NCBI GenBank assembly: GCA_022826645.1
Contig: JAJDUM010000030.1
Location: 1 to 64,000 of the forward strand
Direction: 5' to 3'
DNA: 64,000 bases
DNA from: Candidatus Poribacteria bacterium
Lineage (GTDB): Bacteria; Poribacteria; WGA-4E; PCPOR2b
Made by a program: the position numbers and the translations under genes. Positions 1 through 8,488 of the stretch are shown here, one piece after another (position 1 is the first letter of the stretch; every line of letters starts with the position of its first letter). Under the pieces are notes generated by a model that worked only from the letters and a program-made list of their open reading frames with translations, did not search any database and was not told the origin of the DNA.

Positions 1-61
1 TAAGTGCCTCAATTACAACTTCTGCCTTAAATTGGGGGGTGAATCTTCTCCGTTTTGCCAT
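1..61 (-). CDS. IS3-family transposase OrfA, N-terminus (partial)
   Basis: The first 20 residues, MAKRRRFTPQFKAEVVIEAL, are the start of the helix-turn-helix OrfA of IS3-family transposases, which binds the element ends and is joined to the OrfB integrase by frameshifting. AAAGGAG stands just upstream of the ATG. The gene leaves the window and so is missing from the ORF track. The frame is open upstream all the way to the ATG at 361, so a longer fusion product is possible. Confidence 0.75.
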   Translation of the reverse strand, partial: MAKRRRFTPQFKAEVVIEAL

Positions 62-122
62 CGGATAGCTCCTTTCAAGTAGATTGGCATTGTAACACAA
101 TCTTGGGTTAGAGGGTGGCCCA
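1..122 (-). mobile_element. IS3-family insertion sequence, left end only
   Basis: This is the 5' end of an insertion sequence that runs out of the window to the left. The support is the start of a typical IS3-family OrfA at position 61. I place the left end near 122 because the minus strand there reads tgggccaccctc, which has the TG start usual for IS3 terminal repeats. That boundary is a guess, since the other end is not visible. Confidence 0.55.
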
Positions 123-361
123 AATTTCCGATGGCAGTACAGTTCCGCCCAAATCGCGACGGATTCACCTGCGAGTGCACGGTGACAAATTTCCTTTGCT
201 GTATCCAAATCACCATAACGATCAAGTAAGTCTACTTTCTCACGTTCTAAAGAATTTACAGTCTGATCAATCTCATAACACCGATTGTCAATATAAGATT
301 GTTCTCGATTTATTTTGTCTAAGTATACTTGAATTTCCTGCGATGGGTTTAAGTCATTCAT
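62..361 (-). pseudogene. Small coiled-coil-like ORF interrupted by the IS3 element
   Basis: Reading minus from ATG 361 gives an uninterrupted frame beginning MNDLNPSQEIQVYLDK. It is rich in charged residues and heptad-like, and probably helical. The frame runs without a stop into the IS3 OrfA at 61, so the ORF track did not list it. The first ~80 residues look like host sequence and the rest (PPSNPRLCYN...) like IS end translated by chance. I recognise no family. The likeliest history is insertion of the IS into the 3' part of this gene. Two palindromes at 469-545 lie upstream and may be its operators. Confidence 0.45.
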
Positions 362-468
362 TTATTTTCCTTTCTTAATTTTTGTTGTAGTTCATAACAA
401 TATCATAACTTTTTCAAAATTGCAAGAAAAAAATATAGGCTTTGTGGAAATCCCAAGCTCATATTTTC

Positions 469-545
469 AATCTCAGAATTGAGATTCTTCTATAACGATA
501 GTGTAAAACATAACAAGATCATCTTTCAATCTCGCATTCGAGATT
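469..545. promoter_or_regulatory. Pair of identical-arm palindromes, possible operators
   Basis: Two 18-bp palindromes with the same arms, AATCTC-N6-GAGATT, lie at 469-486 and 528-545. Both are embedded in TTTCAATCTC...GAGATTCTT, with centres 59 bp apart, and both lie in the gap upstream of the minus-strand ORF starting at 361. Paired dyads suggest a dimeric repressor or autoregulation. The rest of the gap 362-720 is AT-rich and I see nothing else in it. Confidence 0.4.
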
Positions 546-720
546 CTTATTCCCATCGTAACATAAATCGTTCCTGTGATCAAGAGCAGAAGTAGTCATT
601 TTTCCTCGTTCTGGAATACATCACCTCACCCCGGCTCACCACCAGCGTTTCTCGGAAAAGTATGAAATTTCCAAACATCTTTCTACCTCCCTCTTCCAAT
701 CTTCCCTTCTCCTTCCAATC

Positions 721-1692
721 TTAATCCTTTCGATACACCCTGACCATCTTCTCCGCTGTTTCCGCGACCCATTCCCGCAACTCTTTCGGTTCGATCACCT
801 CCGCCTCCTCGCCCCAGCTCATAACCCACCAGCCAACTTCCAGCCAACCCGCGACAGTCGCTTCAAAGCGCAGTCCCCCATCAGCGTGTTCATGTATCTG
901 CTGTGTCGAATGCCACTGCACCTCTCGGATGAGAGGCGCGATGCGTGGGGCAAACGCAATGACGATGTGCGTTTCCGGTCCGAGTCTGAAATCCCAACTC
1001 TTCTCCATGTGCTTCTGCACGGAGAAATCTTCGGGGATCGTATAGGAGAGGTGGCTGGTGAAGAGAGAATGGATACGGTTAATACGGAAGGTGAGAATCT
1101 GATCCGATCTTTCAGTATGCCCAATCACATACCATGCGTGTCTGCGAAATAGGACCGCGTACGGTGCAAGTCGATGCTGCTCCCGCTTTCCACTGCTGAA
1201 AGAATTGTACTGTATGTTGACTTTGCGCCGTTCTCGGATGGCTTCGTATAACTGCTCTTTATGCGGTAGTGTTTCGTCAATTTGGCTAATCTGTTGGTGG
1301 GGAACTTCAATCTGCGGGGCAATCTGGTTTAAGGTGTCGTTTGTCCGTTTCGGTAGATTGGCAGTAATCTTGTGGATCGCACGATTGAGAACCTCCACCG
1401 CCTGCTCCCCCTCCGCTGCCTGATAAAAACGGGCTGCTGTGACAAGCGCGAGTGCCTCCTCAAAGTCAAGGTTAAGGGCAGGGAGGAAAAAGTCCGAGAT
1501 CATCTCATATCCCTGTTTGCCACGCGGAACAATCTCGATTCCCATATCACGCAACAGGGTAATATAACGTTGGATGGTTGCTTTGTCGACCTCAAGGCGC
1601 GTTGCCAACCGAGTCCGTGTCCACCGGCGCGGTTCTTTGTGGATCAGGGAAGCGATTTCGAGGATCCGTGTCATCTGATGTTTTCGGTACAT
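721..1692 (-). CDS. WYL-domain transcriptional regulator (YafY-like)
   Basis: A DeoR-like winged helix-turn-helix covers the first ~60 residues (MTRILEIASLIHK...DKATIQRYITLLRDMGIEI). A WYL domain follows in the middle (HRLAPYAVLFRRHAWYVIGH, FRINRI), then a WCX-type C-terminal extension. Proteins of this type bind nucleotide or nucleic-acid ligands and often regulate defence or DNA-damage genes; which genes this one controls is not visible. I chose ATG 1692 (MYRKHQ) over the ORF-track start because GAAAGG stands just upstream and the longer version would overlap the neighbouring gene. A HicB-like gene lies 41 bp upstream in the same direction, probably in one operon. Confidence 0.85.
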   Translation of the reverse strand: MYRKHQMTRILEIASLIHKEPRRWTRTRLATRLEVDKATIQRYITLLRDMGIEIVPRGKQGYEMISDFFLPALNLDFEEALALVTAARFYQAAEGEQAVEVLNRAIHKITANLPKRTNDTLNQIAPQIEVPHQQISQIDETLPHKEQLYEAIRERRKVNIQYNSFSSGKREQHRLAPYAVLFRRHAWYVIGHTERSDQILTFRINRIHSLFTSHLSYTIPEDFSVQKHMEKSWDFRLGPETHIVIAFAPRIAPLIREVQWHSTQQIHEHADGGLRFEATVAGWLEVGWWVMSWGEEAEVIEPKELREWVAETAEKMVRVYRKD

Positions 1693-1733
1693 GATAACCT
1701 TTCGATGACCTTTTGGGCGAGGGAGCCTCGGCC

Positions 1734-1982
1734 CTACCAACTACCAAGTTTCTTGACCTTTATTTCAATGCCATCGATCTGTGGGATGGAGTGCCCCATT
1801 TTCAGACCAATTAAAATCCATTCTTCTAGGACTTCTCGTAATTCCTCTCTACAAACTTCCAACGTATCCGCATTCGCCCAAACTCCCTGAAGGTCGGGAA
1901 TACTGCCAAAATAGCCTTCCCCATCGGGTAATATTTCATAGTGTGCTTTACGCATAGCTGCTTGGATATAATTTGTCAGCAT
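1734..1982 (-). CDS. HicB-like antitoxin-family protein, without HicA
   Basis: This 82-residue protein has the HicB partial RNase-H fold pattern: a strand, then GEGYFGSIPDLQGVWANADTLEVCREELREVLEEW. HicB proteins bind and neutralise the HicA mRNA interferase. No HicA-like ORF is adjacent on either side; the downstream neighbour is the WYL regulator. It may therefore be an orphan HicB or act with the regulator. GAAAGGAAAGG precedes the ATG. Confidence 0.75.
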   Translation of the reverse strand: MLTNYIQAAMRKAHYEILPDGEGYFGSIPDLQGVWANADTLEVCREELREVLEEWILIGLKMGHSIPQIDGIEIKVKKLGSW

Positions 1983-2013
1983 AATTTACCTTTCCTTTCG
2001 ATGCCCATTGGTG

Positions 2014-2877
2014 TTATTTGTTATTTTCTTTGATCGTTTTCTTCGCTTGACTTGCGAGCCGCGCAGCCTGTTTCGCCAAGCGTTTCGCTTCCTCGATCCG
2101 TTTCATCAATGCACGGTTCGTCCAAGAGACACCAGCCAAATACCGAATCTCCCTCCCATCAATCGCCGGAGCGTTCAACGCCTCTGCAGCGACATAAACC
2201 TGCAAACCGCTGGCTGCGGTATGGCGGAGACCCGTATTAACTCCCCGACCATCAACCTCAACACTGAAAGTCAGACTACCTCTGGCAAAGGCGGGGTGGA
2301 AGTCTTTACGAATACCGAGGAACACGCCGTTCAATACCTTGCTCATGCCCATATCCTCTACGAAGCGGTTGTTCCCGAAACCAATATGTCCCGTGAGATG
2401 ATGGATAGTTGGTAGGGTGAACTGTTTGCTAACCACTATAAATGCTGATTTGCGCTCGTAACGCTTGACATCGTTCAGTCCGCTCCCAATACTGTCACCG
2501 ATATTTTCTATCCCGACCGCGATGTTAGGGACAACTCCAGCCTCACGAACCAGAAGCACTTTAAGATTTCCCAACAAAAAATGTTGTTGATTGTGCCGGA
2601 CACTTGTCAAACCGATCTCGACGCGATCGAAAAGCCCAAAATCAAGTTGGAGCGCAACTTCGTCGCGCGGTAATTCGCCTGCGTTGCGAAAGCCGAAGTA
2701 GCTTCCAAGGTTAAATATCCCATGTTCGATAACCTTCCCCGTTGGTATATCTACCAAGCCGCTGTCCCGGCAATACGGGGCAGCCCACAAGCGGGATGAA
2801 CAAAATACAGTAATGCAAAGCAGCGGGATGAGTAGCCGTCGCAGCGTAATCAGAGGCGTGTTATGAATGAAAATCAT
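2014..2877 (-). CDS. Secreted or outer-membrane beta-barrel-like protein (YjbH-like)
   Basis: The protein starts with a hydrophobic segment ending in a signal-peptidase-like site (LLIPLLCITVFCSSRLWA|APYC). Many short alternating strands follow with the DFGLFDRVEIGLTSV and AVGIENIGD type of motif seen in YjbH/YbjH-like outer-membrane proteins. The last ~35 residues are a charged helix (KRIEEAKRLAKQAARLASQAKK), which is unusual for a barrel and suggests a periplasmic or cell-wall contact. I take ATG 2877 because the ORF-track start is a TTG. The exact function is unknown and the family call rests on pattern only. Confidence 0.55.
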   Translation of the reverse strand: MIFIHNTPLITLRRLLIPLLCITVFCSSRLWAAPYCRDSGLVDIPTGKVIEHGIFNLGSYFGFRNAGELPRDEVALQLDFGLFDRVEIGLTSVRHNQQHFLLGNLKVLLVREAGVVPNIAVGIENIGDSIGSGLNDVKRYERKSAFIVVSKQFTLPTIHHLTGHIGFGNNRFVEDMGMSKVLNGVFLGIRKDFHPAFARGSLTFSVEVDGRGVNTGLRHTAASGLQVYVAAEALNAPAIDGREIRYLAGVSWTNRALMKRIEEAKRLAKQAARLASQAKKTIKENNK

Positions 2878-3079
2878 CAATCTGTCCAAAGGTTTGAGAC
2901 CGTTTCAAGGAGGGGTTGCACAAAAATTGAGATCATACCATCTCTGAATGGCGATCTCTTACTGTAATGGTAGGAGGTTAACGTGAGGCGGTTATTCCGA
3001 ATCGGTATCTTAGCAACTGAATATAGAAAGAAGGGACCGTATACGAAGATAACAGTCCCTTCCATACTGATTTTGTGAT

Positions 3080-3505
3080 TTAATCGAGGTCCAGCTGGTT
3101 CATAAATGCAACCATCTTTGCTTCTGCCTGCTCGGCAACCTGTTCCAGCGTTTCGGGATCGACCGTTGTCTGCTGAATCCGTTCATCGGTGTTTGTCGCA
3201 AAGCAGAAACCGAGGTTGTGCTTGAGATCGTGCATTGCCTGCTCAATATGAGCACTGACAGGCCCGGCCGGATACATCCACTGCCGCGCTCTGTTCTGTT
3301 TCAGATTGATGTGGCAGTGTCCCGTTCCGCCCTGTTTTTTGGCCTCGCCAAAGCAGTCAAGCCGCAAGATTTCTTGGTCATAGGCGAAGACAGATGCTGC
3401 GGGCCCATACCCAGCACGATCATCCCGCCAGTAGACTTCCAGTCGAACATTGTCTTCCAGCGGATATTCGACCAAATCTCTTCTTCCTTGTTGTTCTGGC
3501 GCCAT
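3080..3505 (-). CDS. Conserved-looking hypothetical protein, 141 aa
   Basis: A soluble acidic protein with no signal peptide or membrane segment. Visible features are a central GGTGHCHINLKQ stretch, which could be a beta hairpin with a metal-binding HxH, and a helical C-terminus with AEQAEAKMVAFMNQL. AAGGGAG lies at good spacing before ATG 3505, and codon use matches neighbouring genes. I do not recognise a named family. It stands alone between the beta-barrel gene and the divergent PglZ gene. Confidence 0.6.
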   Translation of the reverse strand: MAPEQQGRRDLVEYPLEDNVRLEVYWRDDRAGYGPAASVFAYDQEILRLDCFGEAKKQGGTGHCHINLKQNRARQWMYPAGPVSAHIEQAMHDLKHNLGFCFATNTDERIQQTTVDPETLEQVAEQAEAKMVAFMNQLDLD

Positions 3506-3731
3506 CGTTCTCCCTTTCGATTGTGGATGGTTTGGTTTGTAAATATCGTTGCAATTCTAAAACCGTAACGAATCAGCGAGATACGACCCTCATCGCCTCT
3601 TAGCCGAATCGGTGCGTCTGTCTCAGATCCGTATTATCAGCATTCTACTACAAAGTATGTGTCAGGTCAAGTCCTATTTTTTCTAGTCTCTATCAGATTT
3701 GATCCAGTCCGTTCTCCTCTCCTGAATCGCC

Positions 3732-3760
3732 TTGACAGACCTTTTTCAACCAAGTAAAAT
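3732..3760 (+). promoter_or_regulatory. Sigma-70-type promoter of the PglZ-domain gene
   Basis: TTGACA (3732-3737), a 17-bp spacer and TAAAAT (3755-3760). The expected transcription start is near 3767, downstream of the ORF-track ATG at 3761. That argues the real start codon is the ATG at 3815. Confidence 0.7.
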
Positions 3761-3814
3761 ATGCAAAGTGCTTTTTTGGCTTTTGCACAATTCCCACCGA
3801 GGCGTATCGAGATC

Positions 3815-6172
3815 ATGTCCACTAACAGATCAGAAGATTGGATTGACAGCTCTTGGATCGAAAACTATCTGACAAATTCAGTCTCAACTCCAGGTCGCTG
3901 GCTCTTTATTCATGATACGTCGCGAATCTTTCCAAGTCTTCATGCGTTGAAACTCTCTGATCGTGAATATACGGTTATCTTTTTTGAGGGAGATCTGCGG
4001 ATACGGCAATGCTTGGAACGCTACAAAGATAATCCGGACGACTTTGCTGCATGTATTGTCTCTCGTCAACCGGATGAGATTAATCTCCAAATTCTTGACT
4101 ACATTGTGCGGAGTCAATCTGTCGAGATGACGCCACAATTGATCCTAGAATTTGCTCAACCGGGATACAACTGGACCCACTCCGTTAATCAGTTATGCAG
4201 TGAGGATTTCTGGACACTTTTTGAACCACTTCAGGCGTACCGTCTGAACTATCCCCGCTCTATGACACCCGCTGAAGCGACGAATCTCCTGCTTTCAACG
4301 CAACTGGATATCGATTTACGAGCCAACCTATCGGTCCGGGAAGCAGTAGAGATATGGCAACAGATGGAGAGAGATATAGATCTAATTGCATGGGGCGAGA
4401 AATATCCTCGGCTGTTTCAGGCGTTGAATCTCAAGGTTCGATCGGCACTGCCATTCATGGACAAGTTGGAAGGGGATGCTGATTTTGTTCATTTCCTCTG
4501 GACCTCGTATTCATTGGCGCAGCATAATAAGGATTACGATCTCTTTCTTCCCGAACTCTTCGGGGACACGATCTGGAAGAAGTATGGCAACACTCCACCG
4601 GAGGAAGTATGGAGAACTTGTCCTCAACTCATCCAGAGCGATCCGGAACGGGTCATGGACCAGATTAGACAAACAGAAATTTGGCTGACCCAAAATCAAG
4701 AGCGGCTCGAACTCTTCCAACGGTGGATAGGGATTGATGCCTCCAATCTTAACAAGACACTGGAGTATGTGAAGAAAGAGACCCTCTTTTGCGTTCCGGT
4801 GCGCGAAGCATTACGCTTACTGGCCACACAGTTCTGCCATCTTCCTGAATCGTTGGATGCGGATGACATAAACGAAATTCTTGAAAACATCCAACGCCGA
4901 CATCTGTTTCAGGCGAATACCGCAAACTACCTACGGATTAAAGATCTGTTCCAAGCATTTACTGATCTGGTTGCGTTGAATCAATTGATCGCAGAGATAG
5001 AACGCAAAAGTTATCCGGCTGATAGGGGTTCGGATAAGACACAAGATCAAGTAGATTTGAAGCCCGAGGAAGTCGGAGAGGTCGCAGACTGGGGATATGC
5101 CCAACGCCTCTCGAAGCTGGAACTGATGGCGGCTGAACTCGATCAACTTAACTTCCAGTGTGATTTTTTGCCGAACCCTGTGATTGGTGAGGCCTTAGGG
5201 CGGGTTGAGGGATTGATAGATAAATATAACACAGACTTTGCCCAACGGATTGGGGATTCCTTCCCCGCGTGGATAGCGTCAAATGAGGATAGGCCGCCTC
5301 TGACAGTTGATTTCTTGGAACTGCTTTTTTTACCCCGTTATCAACAGTATCTCCAAGAAAGATCACGGTCCGCTTACATCTTCATGTTTGATGCGATGCG
5401 GTGGGATACGTGGGAGGCAATCAAACCAAAGGTACTGGGTACATTTCAAGGAAAACTCGCCCTCGACGGTATTTTTCCTTTGGTTTCGATTTTACCTTCG
5501 ATGGCGGATTATAATAAATACGCCATTTTTACGGGAGATCTTCCAAACGGGGATGCTAACAACGGTTGGAAGGATGCGCTGATACCCGCTTTTCAAAAGC
5601 GCGGAATCCATGGCGTCCGATGGATAAGTGACAGCGGAAATAACCAAGCAGAGATACTCACCCTCATTGAAGCGGAAGATGTTCCTGTCAAGGTTTTCAA
5701 TTTTACATTCATCGACCAGAAACTGCAGCAGGCGACGCAAAATCTGTCCACAGTTTATGAGGAGATTAAAATTGACTTTGAACGCCTGGTCCAGCCGTAC
5801 CTTGAGCGGGTACCGAGTGATTCTCTTGTCTTTCTGATTTCTGATCGTGGGTTTATTGAGGCTACGGACGCTCAGGACTTTTCGGAGGCAGGTTTTCAGG
5901 TCCCCTCCGGTGCGGCCCACCATCAACGTTACATCGGCTTATCAAATCCTCCCACGCACGCGGATTTCGGAAATCTTGTCTATTTCAGTGCTGACCAAAT
6001 CGGCTTGCAACCTACCGGGGATACGTCGCATTATGGATTTGCGACAGGGCGTACACAGTTTCTTTCTACAAAACGTTACACGCACGGTGGAGTTTCCATA
6101 CAGGAGATGATTATACCCTGCGCGGTCTTTGTGCCGACAGCGAAGGGGCAGTTGGAAATATTCCCATCATAA
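3815..6172 (+). CDS. PglZ-domain protein (alkaline-phosphatase fold), stand-alone
   Basis: This is a 785-residue protein with an unrecognised helical N-terminal ~500 residues and a C-terminal PglZ domain of the alkaline phosphatase superfamily. Supporting motifs are FMFDAMRWD (~residue 523), LPSMADYNKYAIFTG (probable nucleophile strand), LISDRGF (~672, metal-ligand Asp) and HGGVSIQEMIIPCAVFVP (~755), the family's hallmark end. PglZ proteins are known from BREX phage defence and from Bacteroidetes response regulators such as PorX. No other BREX gene (brxL, brxC, pglX) is in the window and no receiver domain is present. The start is set by the promoter that ends at 3760. Function is therefore open: nucleotide or phosphoester hydrolysis in defence or signalling. 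Confidence 0.75.
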   Translation: MSTNRSEDWIDSSWIENYLTNSVSTPGRWLFIHDTSRIFPSLHALKLSDREYTVIFFEGDLRIRQCLERYKDNPDDFAACIVSRQPDEINLQILDYIVRSQSVEMTPQLILEFAQPGYNWTHSVNQLCSEDFWTLFEPLQAYRLNYPRSMTPAEATNLLLSTQLDIDLRANLSVREAVEIWQQMERDIDLIAWGEKYPRLFQALNLKVRSALPFMDKLEGDADFVHFLWTSYSLAQHNKDYDLFLPELFGDTIWKKYGNTPPEEVWRTCPQLIQSDPERVMDQIRQTEIWLTQNQERLELFQRWIGIDASNLNKTLEYVKKETLFCVPVREALRLLATQFCHLPESLDADDINEILENIQRRHLFQANTANYLRIKDLFQAFTDLVALNQLIAEIERKSYPADRGSDKTQDQVDLKPEEVGEVADWGYAQRLSKLELMAAELDQLNFQCDFLPNPVIGEALGRVEGLIDKYNTDFAQRIGDSFPAWIASNEDRPPLTVDFLELLFLPRYQQYLQERSRSAYIFMFDAMRWDTWEAIKPKVLGTFQGKLALDGIFPLVSILPSMADYNKYAIFTGDLPNGDANNGWKDALIPAFQKRGIHGVRWISDSGNNQAEILTLIEAEDVPVKVFNFTFIDQKLQQATQNLSTVYEEIKIDFERLVQPYLERVPSDSLVFLISDRGFIEATDAQDFSEAGFQVPSGAAHHQRYIGLSNPPTHADFGNLVYFSADQIGLQPTGDTSHYGFATGRTQFLSTKRYTHGGVSIQEMIIPCAVFVPTAKGQLEIFPS

Positions 6173-6196
6173 CGAGCACGATACGTTATGGAAGAT

Positions 6197-6315
6197 CGCT
6201 CATGTAAAGAATTAGCGTAACAGAAACCCTAGCGTAGGCGGGGCATCCTGCCCCGCTTCCTTTGTCAAAACCTCAGTTTCTCCGGAATGCTTTGCACTTT
6301 CTTTTTATATGAACC
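6197..6315. repeat. Inverted-repeat element, family 'GCTCATGT', copy A
   Basis: The element starts CGCTCATGTAAAG and ends CTTTTTATATGAACC, the family's terminal inverted repeat slightly decayed. Near-duplicate flanks tggaagat / tggaggat suggest an 8-bp target duplication with one change. A nested palindrome 'ggcggggcatcctgccccgc' sits inside. It fills the gap between the PglZ gene and the next gene. Confidence 0.7.
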
Positions 6316-6335
6316 ATGGAGGATAGACAACAGAA

Positions 6336-7502
6336 ATGAATATGGATATTTTGAGTATCTGGGCATACGTTTGGGATGTAGTTGATGAGGGTGTCGATTC
6401 AATCATTCCTACCCTCAAGAACGAGATCGGTTTAAACACACTTGCTGTTGCAACGTGCTATCATAGCGTTGATCATCTGCGCGTTCATCGTTTGGAGAAC
6501 AACTTTTATAGCTCACAGGCGGCAATCTATTTTCAACCGGATAGATCACTGTATAAGAATACTCGAATCGAGCCGCCCATATCACCGATCGCTGAAGATA
6601 CAAACCCGCTGCGGGGCATCTCTGATAGCTGCGATCGGCACGGCATGAAACTCTCATCGTGGACGGTGTGCCTTCATAACTCAACGATTGGGCGAAATCA
6701 GCCAGAGGTGGCACAGCGCGATGTCTTCGGCAACCCATGCTGGCACGCGCTCTGTCCTGCGAATGAGGATGTGCGGGAGTATATGCGGGCACTTGTAACG
6801 GACTTAACGACGAACTATAATTTCGCTACTGTCGAATTGGAATCGTGTGATTATCAAGGGGGCCGTCATTACCACGGGCATGAGAAGATTGGTATCCCGC
6901 TCGAAGAGACGGATCGGCTCCTGCTTGGGCTATGCTTCTGCGAAAGCTGCCGCAAATCTGCGGATAAAGAGGGAATTGATGTTACTGCTGTTGCAAACGG
7001 TGTCCGATCTGAGCTTGTAGCCAGTTTTGAGTCCGGAAGTCCAATCGAGATTGGGTTTGACGAATTTTGTGATAAAGTTCCTGAAATCCGGGCGTACCTC
7101 AAAATGCGCGAGTCCGTTGTTAGTTCGCTCATTGCAGACATCAAATCCGTTTCAAACGCCTCGATCTCATCAATGGCGATGGGAGATCGGCGATATTCAG
7201 GGCTCAACACGGAAGAGGTCCGGGATATTGCAGATTGGTTCGAGATCCTGTGCTACACGCCGTCAAGGGAATCCGTTGAAACGTCTGTAAGAAATGCCGC
7301 AGGGTCGATGAACGGAGAGGTGGATCGGGTTTGGATTGGTGTCTGCGCGTATCCGCCGGCAAGCCCAACCGCCGAGACACTCGCCGCAAATGTCAAAGCA
7401 GTCGCAGCGCTCGGTGTCCGTGCTGTATCTTTCTATAACTACGGAATCATGCCCAAGCGTAACCTGCAATGGATTAAGGCTGCGATTGAAGGAATTGGGT
7501 AA
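6336..7502 (+). CDS. TIM-barrel glycosidase-like hypothetical protein
   Basis: The 388-residue protein begins like a sugar-hydrolase barrel (ILSIWAYVWDVVDEGVDSIIPTLKNEIGLNTLAVATCYHS), followed by YFQPDRSLY, SSWTVCLHNSTIG and CPANEDVREYMRALV, which resembles the GHL10 / alpha-amylase-like superfamily. A CFCESCRKSA segment could bind a metal. There is no signal peptide, so it acts in the cytoplasm. It lies 36 bp upstream of an SDR oxidoreductase, suggesting a shared carbohydrate pathway. The substrate cannot be read from the sequence. GGAGG occurs 13 bp before the ATG. Confidence 0.55.
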   Translation: MNMDILSIWAYVWDVVDEGVDSIIPTLKNEIGLNTLAVATCYHSVDHLRVHRLENNFYSSQAAIYFQPDRSLYKNTRIEPPISPIAEDTNPLRGISDSCDRHGMKLSSWTVCLHNSTIGRNQPEVAQRDVFGNPCWHALCPANEDVREYMRALVTDLTTNYNFATVELESCDYQGGRHYHGHEKIGIPLEETDRLLLGLCFCESCRKSADKEGIDVTAVANGVRSELVASFESGSPIEIGFDEFCDKVPEIRAYLKMRESVVSSLIADIKSVSNASISSMAMGDRRYSGLNTEEVRDIADWFEILCYTPSRESVETSVRNAAGSMNGEVDRVWIGVCAYPPASPTAETLAANVKAVAALGVRAVSFYNYGIMPKRNLQWIKAAIEGIG

Positions 7503-7538
7503 CTATCGTTTTCACACTTTACAGAAGGAGTGTGCCGT

Positions 7539-8288
7539 ATGAGATTTGAGGGAAGAGTTGCGCTGGTAACGGGTGCCAGTCGCGGCATAGGCACGGCAAC
7601 GGCGATTAAACTTGCCAGCGAAGGTGCTGATGTTGCGGTCCATTATGTGAGATCCGCAAATCCAGCAGAGGCGGTTTGCGAGGAGATCCGTGCGCTTCGG
7701 CGACGTGCAGTTGCCGTTCAGGCTGATATTGCCGATCGAGCCGCAGTCGATGAAATGGTGGGGCAGGCTACATCGGTGCTTGGTCCTATCGAGCTGCTTG
7801 TGAATAATGCCGGCGATGTCGGCAACATGGATTTCAATCAACTCACGCCCGAACACTGGGATCGGATTATTGGGATTAATCTGACAGGACCTTTCAACGT
7901 CATCTGGGCGGTCAAGGCGGGGATGGTACAGCAGAAATTTGGACGAATCGTCAATGTTTCGTCGATTGCAGCATTGGCTCCGCGCCCCAATCAGTTCGCC
8001 TATGCAGCGGCAAAAGCGGGTGTCATCTCCTTCACAAAGTCCGCGTGTGATCCTTTAGCCCAACATAACATCCGGATTAACTCACTTGCCCCCGGTGCCA
8101 TTGACACAGATATGATCCATGAGATCTCGCCAGAGATGCTTGAACATCTGCGCTCAACCACGCCATTACAACGTTTGGGGACGCCGGAAGAGATGGCGAA
8201 TGTCATCCTGTTCCTGCTCAGTGAAGATGCCAGCTACATGACCGGTGCGACCGTCATTGCCAGTGGGGGCCGGGTGCTATTCCCGTAA
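7539..8288 (+). CDS. SDR-family NAD(P)-dependent oxidoreductase (FabG-like)
   Basis: A 249-residue classical short-chain dehydrogenase. The TGASRGIGT nucleotide-binding motif is near the N-terminus, NNAGD follows, catalytic Ser is in NVSSIA, and Tyr/Lys are in YAAAK. The end, YMTGATVIASGGR, matches the usual TGxxxxVDGG region. It probably oxidises or reduces a hydroxyl group on a sugar or acid from the upstream barrel enzyme's pathway. The GTG at 7530 in the ORF track is not the start: AGAAGGAG lies 8 bp before ATG 7539. Confidence 0.85.
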   Translation: MRFEGRVALVTGASRGIGTATAIKLASEGADVAVHYVRSANPAEAVCEEIRALRRRAVAVQADIADRAAVDEMVGQATSVLGPIELLVNNAGDVGNMDFNQLTPEHWDRIIGINLTGPFNVIWAVKAGMVQQKFGRIVNVSSIAALAPRPNQFAYAAAKAGVISFTKSACDPLAQHNIRINSLAPGAIDTDMIHEISPEMLEHLRSTTPLQRLGTPEEMANVILFLLSEDASYMTGATVIASGGRVLFP

Positions 8289-8363
8289 CACATGGATCTA
8301 CAGTCCCCCTGATAAGTGGTACATCCCGATTTATCGGGGGCGGGATTTAGGGGGTTAGGAGAT

Positions 8364-8467
8364 TTATGATGAATTCTAAAAATAAATAGACACTTTCGCC
8401 CCTAGTAGGTGCGGTTTCCTAACCGCACCGGTTTGGCGTGTCTCATTAATTCTAAGATCCACTATAA
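8364..8467. repeat. Inverted-repeat element, family 'TTATAGTG', copy a
   Basis: Left end TTATGATGAATTCTAAAAATAAATAGACACT; the right end read in reverse is TTATAGTGGATCTTAGAATTAATGAGACACT, giving imperfect terminal repeats of about 33 bp. The core holds the hairpin 'ggtgcggttt..aaccgcacc'. Other copies lie near 36302, 39248 and 61966. The gap 8289-8487 contains this element and no gene. Confidence 0.7.
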
Positions 8468-8488
8468 TTCTTATATCTACTATAGATA

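Noticed and set aside
466-548. CRISPR-like pair of repeats with a 32-35-bp 'spacer'
   Set aside because: Only two units, repeats differ at several places in the centre, and no cas gene is near; palindromic operators fit better.
2877-3065. 62-aa minus-strand ORF
   Set aside because: No binding site, no coding-like composition and overlap with the start of the barrel gene.
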